Source: an uncultured Dehalococcoidia bacterium
GTDB taxonomy: Bacteria; Chloroflexota; Dehalococcoidia; Lucifugimonadales; Lucifugimonadaceae
Direction of reading: 5' to 3'
Assembly (NCBI GenBank): GCA_958295935.1
Contig: OY282385.1
Coordinates: 682,001-746,000 of the forward strand
Length of the DNA stretch: 64,000 nt
Shown: piece by piece, positions 52,604-60,718 of the stretch
Layout of the letters: each line of letters opens with the position of its first letter
How positions within the stretch are numbered: the stretch's first letter is position 1
The notes under the pieces: generated by a model
Databases searched by the model: none
Seen by the model: only the letters and a program-made list of their open reading frames with translations
Told to the model about the DNA's origin: nothing
Translations under genes and position numbers: made by a program

Positions 52604-54043
52604 CTACTTTCGTATCGACTCGACCGACGGTTCGGCGTAAGACGCGCTCGGCTCCAGCCCGTCCTCTCTGGCCTCTTTCACCGTGGCGTAAACGAACAGT
52701 TCTCGCTCTCCCTCTATGTCCGCCTTAGTGATCTTCGAGATTGGGTGGTACACAACCCCGTGCACGCCCCGCCGGAAGCACGACGCCGCTGCAGTACATT
52801 CCTTTCCGCAATATCGGCACTCCAGTTCGGAAACGCCGTCAACCTGGTCAAGCGTAAACTTCCGGGACGCGCTCGCCGGTTCCCTTGTAGAAACGCACAT
52901 CTCGTTTGCGCAAGCCATCCCCCCGATGCCTAACGCGCTCTTTCTGACACCAACGCGCTCCGACGGGCTCGACCACTTCTCCCTACCCGTTATCAACGCT
53001 ACAAGCGCCTGCCTCACCGGGACGCCGTACCTCGCCTGCTTGAAGTAGCGGCTCCGAGGGTCCTCGTCCACCTCTCGCGCGATTTCGTCCACTCTTGGCA
53101 GCGGGTGCATTACGATCGCCTGCTTGAACGTCGGCCGCCTCAGAACGTCTTTCGTTACCCGCAAGTAAAAGGCAGAACTATCCTCGCCGGGACGCTCACG
53201 CTCCTGTTGGCGCCGGGTCAGGTAAAGAGTAAATCTCTCATTTCCCGTCAGAGAACGGGACGACCGTTTGCCGGGCCGACTGAGCAATGTCAACTGATGT
53301 GATTCGGTGTTGGTGACGTAGAGGGCGTCGAGGTTTATCTCCTGCTGCTCCGGGATTGCAGCGCCTGCACCGACCGGAGGGTCGGCCCTGAACAGACTTG
53401 CAAAAGGCCCAACCTTTTCGCTTTGGGCGTCTACCCCATGGACGCGCCGAATCCGGGATCGTATGTGATCTGGCAGTTCAGACCCTCGAGGCGCTATCAG
53501 GTATGAATCCACCCCAAACCTGAGAAGCGCGTATATGAGCGAATGAACGGCGCGGTTCTTACGCAGGTCCCCACATATGGCCATGCTAAGGCCGTCCAAC
53601 TTGCCGTACTCCTTTTTCAGCGTGAAGAGGTCGACAAGTGTCTGAGTCGGATGCTCGTTACCCCCGTCTCCGGCATTGATGACCGGCACGTCTGCAAAAT
53701 CGGAAACGGCTTTCGCTGTGCCCTCCCATGGATGTCTGAGGACGATCAGGTCGCAGTAGCCGCTCCAGATCCGAGCCGTGTCAGCCAGCGTCTCGCCTTT
53801 CTTGATCGAGGAGGTAGCGGCGTCCGTGACGCTTATCACCCCCCCGCCAAGCCGCAGCATCGCCGATTCGAAAGAGCCGCGAGTACGAGTGCTGGGCTCC
53901 AGAAAGAGAGAGCCCATGATCAGGCCCCTACCTTTACCCGCATAGGAAGAACCATCCCGCTCGTACTCCTCGGCAAGCTGCAATATGTCCATAACCTGTC
54001 GGTCAGTCAGGTCGTCTATAGACGTAAAGCTGGACTCATGCAT
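52604..54043 (-). CDS. pyrB: aspartate carbamoyltransferase fused to a PyrI-type zinc domain
   Basis: At 479 residues it is far longer than the usual 310. The catalytic part has the carbamoyl-phosphate site [15 protein letters not shown] (46-60), [30 protein letters not shown] and [15 protein letters not shown]. Two inserts, about 212-236 and 245-273, sit before [13 protein letters not shown]. After residue 357 comes a zinc module C378-x4-C383...C409-x2-C412 (CANEMCVS...LECRYCGKE), matching the E. coli PyrI zinc domain, then about 60 more residues. The PyrI nucleotide-binding domain is absent. Makes carbamoyl-aspartate. Overlaps pyrR by eight bases. Confidence 0.93.
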   Translation of the reverse strand: MHESSFTSIDDLTDRQVMDILQLAEEYERDGSSYAGKGRGLIMGSLFLEPSTRTRGSFESAMLRLGGGVISVTDAATSSIKKGETLADTARIWSGYCDLIVLRHPWEGTAKAVSDFADVPVINAGDGGNEHPTQTLVDLFTLKKEYGKLDGLSMAICGDLRKNRAVHSLIYALLRFGVDSYLIAPRGSELPDHIRSRIRRVHGVDAQSEKVGPFASLFRADPPVGAGAAIPEQQEINLDALYVTNTESHQLTLLSRPGKRSSRSLTGNERFTLYLTRRQQERERPGEDSSAFYLRVTKDVLRRPTFKQAIVMHPLPRVDEIAREVDEDPRSRYFKQARYGVPVRQALVALITGREKWSSPSERVGVRKSALGIGGMACANEMCVSTREPASASRKFTLDQVDGVSELECRYCGKECTAAASCFRRGVHGVVYHPISKITKADIEGERELFVYATVKEAREDGLEPSASYAEPSVESIRK

Positions 54044-54629
54044 CTGAATGCGCCGCGCCTTCGATTCCGGGGCGGATTATCAGCGCGGCGTCTTCACCGT
54101 CCACCTCGCTGAAACGCACCATCACCCGCTCTTCTGAAGCGGTCGGGATGTTCTTGCCAACGTAATCCGGTCGGATAGGCAACTCCCGATGACCCCTGTC
54201 AATCAGAGCCGCAAGTTGCACGCGCCCTGCCCTGCCGACGTCCATCAACGCATCGAGCGCCGCTCGCACCGTGCGGCCCGTGTAGAGCACGTCATCCACC
54301 AGCACCACCGGCCGGCCGTCTATATCCACCGGCATCTGCGCCGCTTTGCCGCCCCCGGTCTTGAGCAGCCCGGATCTCGCACCGCGGTTATCGTCGCGGT
54401 AGTTCTCCGGATTGATGGCCCCCACCGCCACGGAGCGCTGCTCGAAGCGCTCGATGTCGGCCGCCAGACGCTCCGCCATACACACTCCCCTCGTCTCGAT
54501 ACCCACCAGTACAAGACCGTCAGCCCCTTTGTTGCGTTCCAGAATCTCGTGCGCGATACGGGCCAGCGCGCGGCGCACGTCTTCCGAAGTCATGACCACG
54601 CGGGGCTTCACGAGGAGTCTCCGCCGCAT
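54036..54629 (-). CDS. pyrR: bifunctional pyr operon regulator / uracil phosphoribosyltransferase
   Basis: A 197-residue Pyr[44 protein letters not shown], and the PRPP loop [22 protein letters not shown], followed by [21 protein letters not shown]. PyrR binds a conserved RNA hairpin when UMP is high and favours termination. It is first in the operon and its leader holds a matching RNA site. The C-terminus has an extra tail ([19 protein letters not shown]). ATG 54629 has a weak GGA upstream. Confidence 0.95.
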   Translation of the reverse strand: MRRRLLVKPRVVMTSEDVRRALARIAHEILERNKGADGLVLVGIETRGVCMAERLAADIERFEQRSVAVGAINPENYRDDNRGARSGLLKTGGGKAAQMPVDIDGRPVVLVDDVLYTGRTVRAALDALMDVGRAGRVQLAALIDRGHRELPIRPDYVGKNIPTASEERVMVRFSEVDGEDAALIIRPGIEGAAHSDA

Positions 54630-54701
54630 GATTCCGGAACGGGCGTATAGAGGAATGCTCGGCGAATGTCAGTGGTGGTACAAAATGTAGTCGGAAGCGA
54701 C

Positions 54702-54729
54702 AAAAAAAGGCCTTGCCCACTCTGGCAAG
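54702..54729 (-). terminator. intrinsic terminator in the pyr leader
   Basis: CTTGCC-AGAGTG-GGCAAG stem-loop, then GCC and a T7 run on the minus strand, about 70 bases before the pyrR start. The left arm is shared with the antiterminator. Confidence 0.8.
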
Positions 54730-54816
54730 ATCTTCTGACTGGCCCCTCGGGGCCGCTATGTGAGCTCCGCCGACTCTTCGCGATCACGCGCGCAGCGGGT
54801 CTGATAAGCATCCTTG

Positions 54817-54834
54817 CCAGCCTCACTGGACTGG
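54817..54834 (-). promoter_or_regulatory. PyrR-binding RNA hairpin
   Basis: Minus-strand CCAGTCCAGTGAGGCTGG folds as a CCAG/CTGG stem with UC/GG and hexaloop CAGUGA. The core AGUCCAGUGAGGCU matches the published PyrR consensus ARUCCNGNGAGGYU at every position. Confidence 0.85.
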
Positions 54835-54915
54835 ATTAAAGGTTGGCCGGCGTTTGTGAACTAGCTAGGCTCAAGCATAGCGCCGCCCCGCAGTCGCGGC
54901 AAATCGGAAACTGCC

Positions 54916-55647
54916 TCACCCCAGGCCGGGGCTGTCTTCACCAAACGCCAGAACTCGCAGACGGACCCCGCACCTGCAACGGATGATGCTCCGCTTGCGT
55001 TTGCGCCTGTTCACAACCCCGCAAGTGGGGCATTTGATCTGAAATCTCCACTTCTCCGGAGTCCGCCCGCGACCCGCCGGATCTGCCGCCGGTACCTCCA
55101 GGTCGCCTGTATAGAACCGACCTTCAGGATCGCCAGGGTCGGGCGGTCTGCGCCGGATTCTAAGGAATTGCCGTGGTCTCACAGAGTTGCCGCATCGACA
55201 CCGCAGGAAACGCGCCCTCTGCTTCCTCCATATCTCACTACCGCAATAGGGGCATGAAAAACCAAAATACGAAATCGGGGGCCCATAACCCGCGCCCATG
55301 TCCACTGCTGCCGATGGGTCCGCCCCTATCTTCCTGCAAACCTCCCTGAATTCTTTGCCGTGCGAACGGGCTCCCGGATGACAGTGGCCAGTAACCGCGT
55401 GGGCCACCTCATGTTTCAACACTTCACGCACCGCGGCATCATCGGACTTCGTGAGAAACCACTCGCTCAGAGTTATCTCGCGGCGGCTGGGCGTGTAGCG
55501 ACCCAGCGTCTTCCACATTCGCCGTGAGATTCGCAGAGGGGCGATGTCAAGCCCGGTCGCGTGTTTCTGGATCAACTCCTTAGCCATCGAATCCAGAGAG
55601 TTGACGTACTCCGCCGTCAGTGAGCCTGAAGCGATTCTCCCAGTCAC
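54916..55647 (-). CDS. SprT-like metalloprotein with two zinc ribbons
   Basis: A 243-residue protein with an SprT-like domain: residues 20-110 contain ISRRMWKTLGRYTPSRREITLSEWFL and the metal site H79-EVAH83, followed by SHGKEFREVCRKIG. A first ribbon (CPYCGSE...LRCRCGN) follows and a second (CPTCGVV...IRCRCGV) ends the protein; normal bacterial SprT has at most one. SprT relatives act on DNA-protein crosslinks or are of unknown function. The gene lies upstream of the pyr leader on the same strand but the terminator-like switch separates them. Confidence 0.86.
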   Translation of the reverse strand: MTGRIASGSLTAEYVNSLDSMAKELIQKHATGLDIAPLRISRRMWKTLGRYTPSRREITLSEWFLTKSDDAAVREVLKHEVAHAVTGHCHPGARSHGKEFREVCRKIGADPSAAVDMGAGYGPPISYFGFSCPYCGSEIWRKQRARFLRCRCGNSVRPRQFLRIRRRPPDPGDPEGRFYTGDLEVPAADPAGRGRTPEKWRFQIKCPTCGVVNRRKRKRSIIRCRCGVRLRVLAFGEDSPGLG

Positions 55648-55751
55648 TGGATTTACCCTCGCCTATCAACGCCAGTTGGCGGGGAATAGGTCAGGTTCCA
55701 ACCTCCCGCTCCGTGACTCCACTATGCGGGGACCCTCGTGCCAAGAGGTTT

Positions 55752-56858
55752 CTACACGGCGCCGAAGCGGGCCGGATCGGCGAATCCCAGATCCACGTGT
55801 GAGTCCAGGCCAAGAGCTAGGTCCGCTGCCGCTCTACCCATCGCCGGGCCAAGCTGAATGCCGTTCCGGCCGGCGCCGGTGGACGCGAAAACGCCCTCCA
55901 GGCACGGCACCGGGCCAATGATTGGCAGTCCGTCCGGCGTAACGGGGCGAAGGCAGGCAGTTTGCCGAACCAACTCCGCGTTCTCCAGATAAGGTAGCAC
56001 GCGGACGACAGAGGCGATTATGGCGTCCCGGCCTTCATCCGTCGGCGAATCGTCGAAGCCCGCGTTCTCCTCCGTCGTACCGGCCCACACGAGCCCATCC
56101 GTCTTGCTCGTAGCGTAATCCCCATTCCACCACAGAGAGACGTTTACCGGCGGGCCCGGAGCTCGCAGCCTGACTATCTGACCCTTGAGTGGAGAGATCG
56201 GCAATTGCGTCAGCGCGCCGCCCGACCAGGGTCCCGCTGCGATGATTACCGCACCGGCATCGAAAGATTCGCCCCCGGCCCGTACACCCGTTACCCGGTC
56301 GCCCGAGCGGTTCAGCGACGTGACCTCGCGGTTGTGGAGTGAGGCTCCTCGGCGTTCCGCTGCTTGCCAAAGAGCCAGTGTGAAGCGGTAAGGCTCCACG
56401 TCATATGCCTCCCCAACGTAAAGCCCCCCATCCAGGTCGGGCGAGATGCGGGGCTCGATGTGGGACAACTCGCCATACGATAACCACCTGACGTCTATCG
56501 AATGGTCGTCGGCTCGCAGCAGATATTCGCGGCGATAAGACTGCGCCTCAGCCTCCGTCAAGGCCAAAGAAACGTGCGGCACCCGGCGGTAACCCGTATC
56601 CACGCCGGATTCATCCTCGAGCGACTCCCCCAACTCGAAGTGCAGACGCTCCGAGTACAAGGAAAGCTGCCCGCAAACGTCCCAAGTCTTCTCACCCAAG
56701 ACCTTGATGACGCCGCCAAACGCAAAACCCGAGGCATGGCTTGCGACGGAATCCTTTTCGAAGAGCGCAACAGACACGCCCTCCCTGGCGAGGTAGTAAG
56801 CAGCGGAACATCCGACCACTCCGCCGCCTATGATGATTACGTCAGCGCCGACCGCCAA
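55752..56858 (-). CDS. FAD-dependent amino-acid oxidase (DAO/glycine oxidase family)
   Basis: A 368-residue flavoprotein. N-terminal dinucleotide motif VIIIGGGVVGCSAAYYLAREGVSVALFEKD binds FAD; VIIAAGPWSGGAL and the C-terminal LRPVTPDGLPIIGPVPCLEGVFASTGAGRNGIQLGPAMGRAAADL are the DAO-family second FAD and substrate regions. Deaminates or demethylates a small amine such as glycine, sarcosine or a D-amino acid; the substrate is not clear. Four bases separate its start from the malic-enzyme stop, so the two form an operon. Confidence 0.9.
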   Translation of the reverse strand: MAVGADVIIIGGGVVGCSAAYYLAREGVSVALFEKDSVASHASGFAFGGVIKVLGEKTWDVCGQLSLYSERLHFELGESLEDESGVDTGYRRVPHVSLALTEAEAQSYRREYLLRADDHSIDVRWLSYGELSHIEPRISPDLDGGLYVGEAYDVEPYRFTLALWQAAERRGASLHNREVTSLNRSGDRVTGVRAGGESFDAGAVIIAAGPWSGGALTQLPISPLKGQIVRLRAPGPPVNVSLWWNGDYATSKTDGLVWAGTTEENAGFDDSPTDEGRDAIIASVVRVLPYLENAELVRQTACLRPVTPDGLPIIGPVPCLEGVFASTGAGRNGIQLGPAMGRAAADLALGLDSHVDLGFADPARFGAV

Positions 56859-56861
56859 TTC

Positions 56862-58334
56862 TCACCTCATCCTGAAAGCGGCGTACATCTGATCGCCGCG
56901 ACGTACTCTCCGACGCGCCACACCGGTATCCTGCGCCGCTTTGGCAACACCGCGCGCCACGTTCCGCGCCACTGCACGGTCGAAGACGCTGGGGATGATG
57001 AAGTCCTCCGAAAGGTGCCTTTGGGGAATCACGTCTGCGATAGCGGACGCCGCCGCCACCTTCATCTCATCGTTGATCTCTCTCGCCCGAACGTCCAGAA
57101 CGCCCTTGAAGAGACCAGGGAAGCAGAGAGAGTTGTTGATCTGGTTAGGGTAGTCGGTCCGGCCTGTGGCCATGATACGAACGTTTGACGGTATTTCCTC
57201 AGGCCAGATTTCAGGGTCGGGATTGGATAGAGCGAACACTATGGCATCATCTGACATGGCCGACACCTGCTCAGGCGTTACCAGCCCCGGTCCGGCAAGC
57301 CCCAACAGGAAATCCGCGCCCTCGAGCGATTCAGCCGCTCCGCAGTCCAGGTTATCCGGGTTGGTATTGTCTGCGAACCACCGCTTCATCACGTTGGAAC
57401 CGTACTCGCGATTGCGGCACAGAGCGCCCTGCCTGTCAAAGCCAATGACGTTCTTCACACCGTAATTCATCATTATCTTGGCGCAGGCAGTTCCTCCCGC
57501 TCCCACTCCTAGCAGTACAACCTTCAAGTCTTCCGGGCGTTTGCCCACGATCTTCAGCGCGTTGATAAGGCCGGCAAGCACCACCACTGCCGTCCCGTGT
57601 TGGTCATCGTGGAACACGGGAATGTCCAGCTCGTTCCGTAGTCGTTCCTCGATCTCGAAACATCGGGGAGCCGAGATATCCTCCAGATTGATGCCGCCAA
57701 AACCTGGAGCTATAGCCTTGACTATCTCGACAACCTGATCCGGATCCGTGGTGTCCAGCGCCACCGGCCAGGCATCTACCCCGCCAAATTCCTTGAACAG
57801 CAGCGCCTTCCCTTCCATTACCGGCAGAGCAGCCTCCGGCCCAATATCCCCAAGCCCCAGAACAGCGCTGCCGTCAGTCACCACCGCCACGGTATGAGCC
57901 TTTGCCGTGAGCGACCACACCGCCTCCGGGTCCTCGTGGATACGCATACACACTCGGCCCACGCCCGGCGTGTATGCCTTGGACATCTCGTCCCGTGTCG
58001 TGACCGGGGTCTTGGGGCGCATCTCGATCTTGCCGCCAAGGTGCAGTAGGAACGTGGGATCGGAGACCGCTCTAAGCGTCAGGTCGGGCACTGCCTTCAC
58101 GTGATCGATCACAATTTGGCCGTGATCGATACCAGAGGTGTTGACGGTAAAGTCTCTTACCATCTTGCCGCCGGACGTCGATACGACGTCCACTGCGGAA
58201 ACGTCGCCCCCCGCCTCCCCAATCGCAGAGGTGATCCTGCCCAACATACCGGGCTGGTTTGGATATTCACACCGAACGGTGAGGCTGTATGCCACGCCTG
58301 GGCCGGGACCAGTCATAAGCAGAAACCCCCTCAA
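56862..58334 (-). CDS. NAD(P)-dependent malic enzyme with N-terminal ACT domain
   Basis: A 490-residue enzyme that oxidatively decarboxylates malate to pyruvate. Residues 15-95 form an ACT domain (SLTVRCEYPNQPGMLGRITSAIGEAGGDVSAVDVV), expected to sense an amino acid or other small ligand. The catalytic body has SKAYTPGVGRVC, VTDGSAVLGLGDIGPEAALPVMEGK, NLEDISAPRCFEIE, PVFHDDQHGTAVVVLAGL and the NAD motif GVGAGGTACAKI. ATG 58316 is an alternative start. Could supply pyruvate from the malate made by AceB (inference). Confidence 0.93.
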   Translation of the reverse strand: MRGFLLMTGPGPGVAYSLTVRCEYPNQPGMLGRITSAIGEAGGDVSAVDVVSTSGGKMVRDFTVNTSGIDHGQIVIDHVKAVPDLTLRAVSDPTFLLHLGGKIEMRPKTPVTTRDEMSKAYTPGVGRVCMRIHEDPEAVWSLTAKAHTVAVVTDGSAVLGLGDIGPEAALPVMEGKALLFKEFGGVDAWPVALDTTDPDQVVEIVKAIAPGFGGINLEDISAPRCFEIEERLRNELDIPVFHDDQHGTAVVVLAGLINALKIVGKRPEDLKVVLLGVGAGGTACAKIMMNYGVKNVIGFDRQGALCRNREYGSNVMKRWFADNTNPDNLDCGAAESLEGADFLLGLAGPGLVTPEQVSAMSDDAIVFALSNPDPEIWPEEIPSNVRIMATGRTDYPNQINNSLCFPGLFKGVLDVRAREINDEMKVAAASAIADVIPQRHLSEDFIIPSVFDRAVARNVARGVAKAAQDTGVARRRVRRGDQMYAAFRMR

Positions 58335-58591
58335 CTCTGAACCGCTGCCAGGGTGTCCAAGAGTACTGGATCGCCTGAACGCGGGATATGCCGAGAAATG
58401 TCAGGGTGAGATATTACCATTGGCGGCGCAATGGGAAACTGAGTGCACCGGTCAGGAACGGCTCAAGAGAAACGCGCACGGCCCGCCCCCTGTTCACTGA
58501 CCAAGTTTACCGAATGGACACACGAGGGCCGGGAAGAAGGTAACCTTATGGAGAGTACTGTTACCGCGTCAACGTTAGCGAGGGGAAGTCA

Positions 58592-59344
58592 ATGACCCAA
58601 AAGGCCAGCCCAAGAATCCGGGGCAGGTTCATCACTTGCGAAATCACCAGACGGGAAGACCTCACCGAGGACCTGTGGAAGATCTGGCTTGATCCGTCAC
58701 AGAAGTTCACCTTCAAGCCTGGTCAGTACTGCACCATAGGGGCAGAAGGAATCGAGCGTCCATACTCCATAGCTTCATCGCCCAATGAGCCGCTGATCGA
58801 GCTGTTTGTCGAACTCGTGCCTCCGCCGGACGGTAACCTGACCCCCATCCTGCATCGACTGGACACGGGAACGACTCTGACGCTGCGGCCGAGGGCCAAG
58901 GGCATCTTCGTGTTCAAGCCCGAGTACAAGAACCACCTCATGGTAGGCACTGTGACAGGTACCGTTCCCTACGTCAGCATGCTGCGCAACCACCTGGAAG
59001 AAGGCATCATCCGCCAGAGCAACTACTACGTGCTTGAAGGCGCGAGCTACATGGACGAGTTCGGCTACGACGAGGAGCTCGCGAGATTTGCCGCGGAGTA
59101 CAGCAACATCGAGTTTGTACCCTCTTGCTCAAGACCGGATGAGCCCCGCAACGCCGGCTGGCAGGGCGAACGGGGCCGTATCAACACGTTAGTGGAGAAG
59201 TACGTCCGCGAATTCGGCCTTGGCGCAGAGGATACGTGTGTCTATGCATGTGGACATCCACAGATGATCGAGGACGTAAAAGCGAGGTTCACGAACACCG
59301 GCTTTCACGTAGAAGAAGAACGCTTCTGGAAAGAGGACGAGTAG
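58592..59344 (+). CDS. ferredoxin/flavodoxin-NADP reductase-like protein
   Basis: A 250-residue FAD/NAD(P)H oxidoreductase of the FNR superfamily. FAD-binding RPYSIASSPNEP follows the barrel strand FKPGQYCTIG; the NADP-binding fold has GTVTGTVPYVSMLRNHL and the C-terminal VYACGHPQMIEDVKARF; the last residues (EERFWKEDE) are typical of Fpr-like enzymes, with Trp near the end. Moves electrons between NADPH and ferredoxin or flavodoxin. GAGGGG lies upstream of ATG. Stands alone. Confidence 0.9.
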   Translation: MTQKASPRIRGRFITCEITRREDLTEDLWKIWLDPSQKFTFKPGQYCTIGAEGIERPYSIASSPNEPLIELFVELVPPPDGNLTPILHRLDTGTTLTLRPRAKGIFVFKPEYKNHLMVGTVTGTVPYVSMLRNHLEEGIIRQSNYYVLEGASYMDEFGYDEELARFAAEYSNIEFVPSCSRPDEPRNAGWQGERGRINTLVEKYVREFGLGAEDTCVYACGHPQMIEDVKARFTNTGFHVEEERFWKEDE

Positions 59345-59727
59345 AGCAAGCGCGACAACCCGCCGACCAAGCCGAGCATACTCGTCCTCACTGTCAGTTT
59401 CGGTTGATGTCTAAGACTCCGGAACCAATCGGCTAAAGTTACCGCCGGCCCCTATATCCAGGCCAAAGACTTCACTGCGCGGTAATCCCGCCAACCGCGC
59501 ATCCCTGCCATTGCCTCCTCCGCACCAACGGAATGGCAGATTATGGGGCTGAAGCGGGCTGATCGAAAGCCGGCGCCAACTTCCTTCCATGCCGAGCAGA
59601 AGCAAAACCGCTAAGATTCTATCCACGCGTCCGCCGCGGAGAGCAGCGCGAGCTAGAAAATATCCCGCGACTGCGACAAGGGCAAAACTGACCGAACTGG
59701 CCGCACGTGCGAAAGGGAGAAACCTCG
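59345..59727. other. intergenic region, no gene seen
   Basis: Contains one 8-bp inverted repeat (CTGCCATT at 59505-59512, AATGGCAG at 59532-59539). A 71-codon minus-strand frame (59411-59626) shows no family features. GGGAG near 59719 is the ribosome site of the next gene. Confidence 0.5.
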
Positions 59728-60621
59728 ATGGCTGAAAAGATCGGATTTGTCGGACTCGGAATCATGGGCAAGCCTATGGCGCGCAACCTCATGAAAGCCG
59801 GGTACCAGTTGAACGTGTACGACCTGTTCCCGGAGCCAGTGAACGAGTTGGCCGCAGAGGGAGCCTCGCCCTCCGACTCGCCGGCCGACGTAGCTGCCAA
59901 GTCCGGCGTGACTATCGTAATGGTGCAGGACGGGCCGCAGTCCGAAGTGGCAAGCCTCGGAGAAAACGGCATCGTGCGCGGCGCATCGCCGGGCCACCTC
60001 GTGGTAGACATGAGCTCCATCGCTCCCGGCATCTCGCAAAAGATAGGCGCGGCGTTGAGCGACGCAGGCGTCAACTTCCTTGACGCTCCTGTTTCCGGCG
60101 GCGAGCCGTTCGCCATATCCGGCGACCTGGCCATCATGGTTGGTGGCGGGGCAGAAAACTTCGAGCGCGCCAAACCCCTCTTCGACGTGATCGGCAAGTC
60201 TTCGGTTCTGTGCGGTGGATTCGGCGCTGGCAACGTAACCAAACTGGCGAACCAGATTTGCGTAGGCGCCAACATTCACGGGCTGGCCGAGGCCCTGGCA
60301 TTGGCCACAAAGGCCGGAGTTGACCCACAAACGGTGTTCGAGGCCATCCGGGGAGGACTTGCCGGCAGCAACGTCATGAACGCCAAGGCCCCCATGATGA
60401 TCGAACGCAACTTCCAGCCCGGCTTCCGCATCGAACTCCACTACAAAGACATCAACAACGCCATGCAGACCGCCAGGGAACTCAACATGCCCCTGCAGGT
60501 CACCGCAAACTTGCAGCAGGTGCTGACATCGCTAGTGGTGAACGGACACGGCAAAGACGACCACGCCGGCATTCTCAAATTCGTAGAGTTCGCCTCCGGA
60601 GTACAGGTGAAGCGGCCTTGA
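59728..60621 (+). CDS. tartronate semialdehyde/3-hydroxyisobutyrate reductase-like (GarR/GlxR)
   Basis: A 297-residue beta-hydroxyacid dehydrogenase. NAD motif GFVGLGIMGKPMARNL, substrate signature LDAPVSGGEPFAISGDLAIMVGG, catalytic Lys in GAGNVTKLANQICVGANIHGLAEAL, and the C-terminal FQPGFRIELHYKDINNA. The pattern is closest to 2-hydroxy-3-oxopropionate reductases. ATG 59728 was chosen for its GGGAG; the frame is open seven codons further. Role: reduction of tartronate semialdehyde to glycerate, or a related acid. Confidence 0.9.
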   Translation: MAEKIGFVGLGIMGKPMARNLMKAGYQLNVYDLFPEPVNELAAEGASPSDSPADVAAKSGVTIVMVQDGPQSEVASLGENGIVRGASPGHLVVDMSSIAPGISQKIGAALSDAGVNFLDAPVSGGEPFAISGDLAIMVGGGAENFERAKPLFDVIGKSSVLCGGFGAGNVTKLANQICVGANIHGLAEALALATKAGVDPQTVFEAIRGGLAGSNVMNAKAPMMIERNFQPGFRIELHYKDINNAMQTARELNMPLQVTANLQQVLTSLVVNGHGKDDHAGILKFVEFASGVQVKRP

Positions 60622-60718
60622 TACCCCGCGGCCTTTCGTTCAACCCGCTCGGCGTCCGCAAACCTTTTCCGGAAAGGCATCCCCGTCGCCGGGCGGGTTC
60701 GTAGCAGCCTGACCTTCG

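Larger units (their letters stand above)
54630..54916 (-). promoter_or_regulatory. pyr operon leader with PyrR attenuator
   Basis: Read on the minus strand the leader has, in order, a PyrR-binding hairpin (54834-54817), an antiterminator arm CTGGCAAG (54820-54813), its perfect complement CTTGCCAG (54729-54722) that is also the 5' arm of the terminator, and the terminator itself (54729-54702). This is the B. subtilis-style switch: PyrR-UMP holds the binding loop, frees the terminator arm and stops transcription. The promoter was not found with confidence. Confidence 0.8.
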
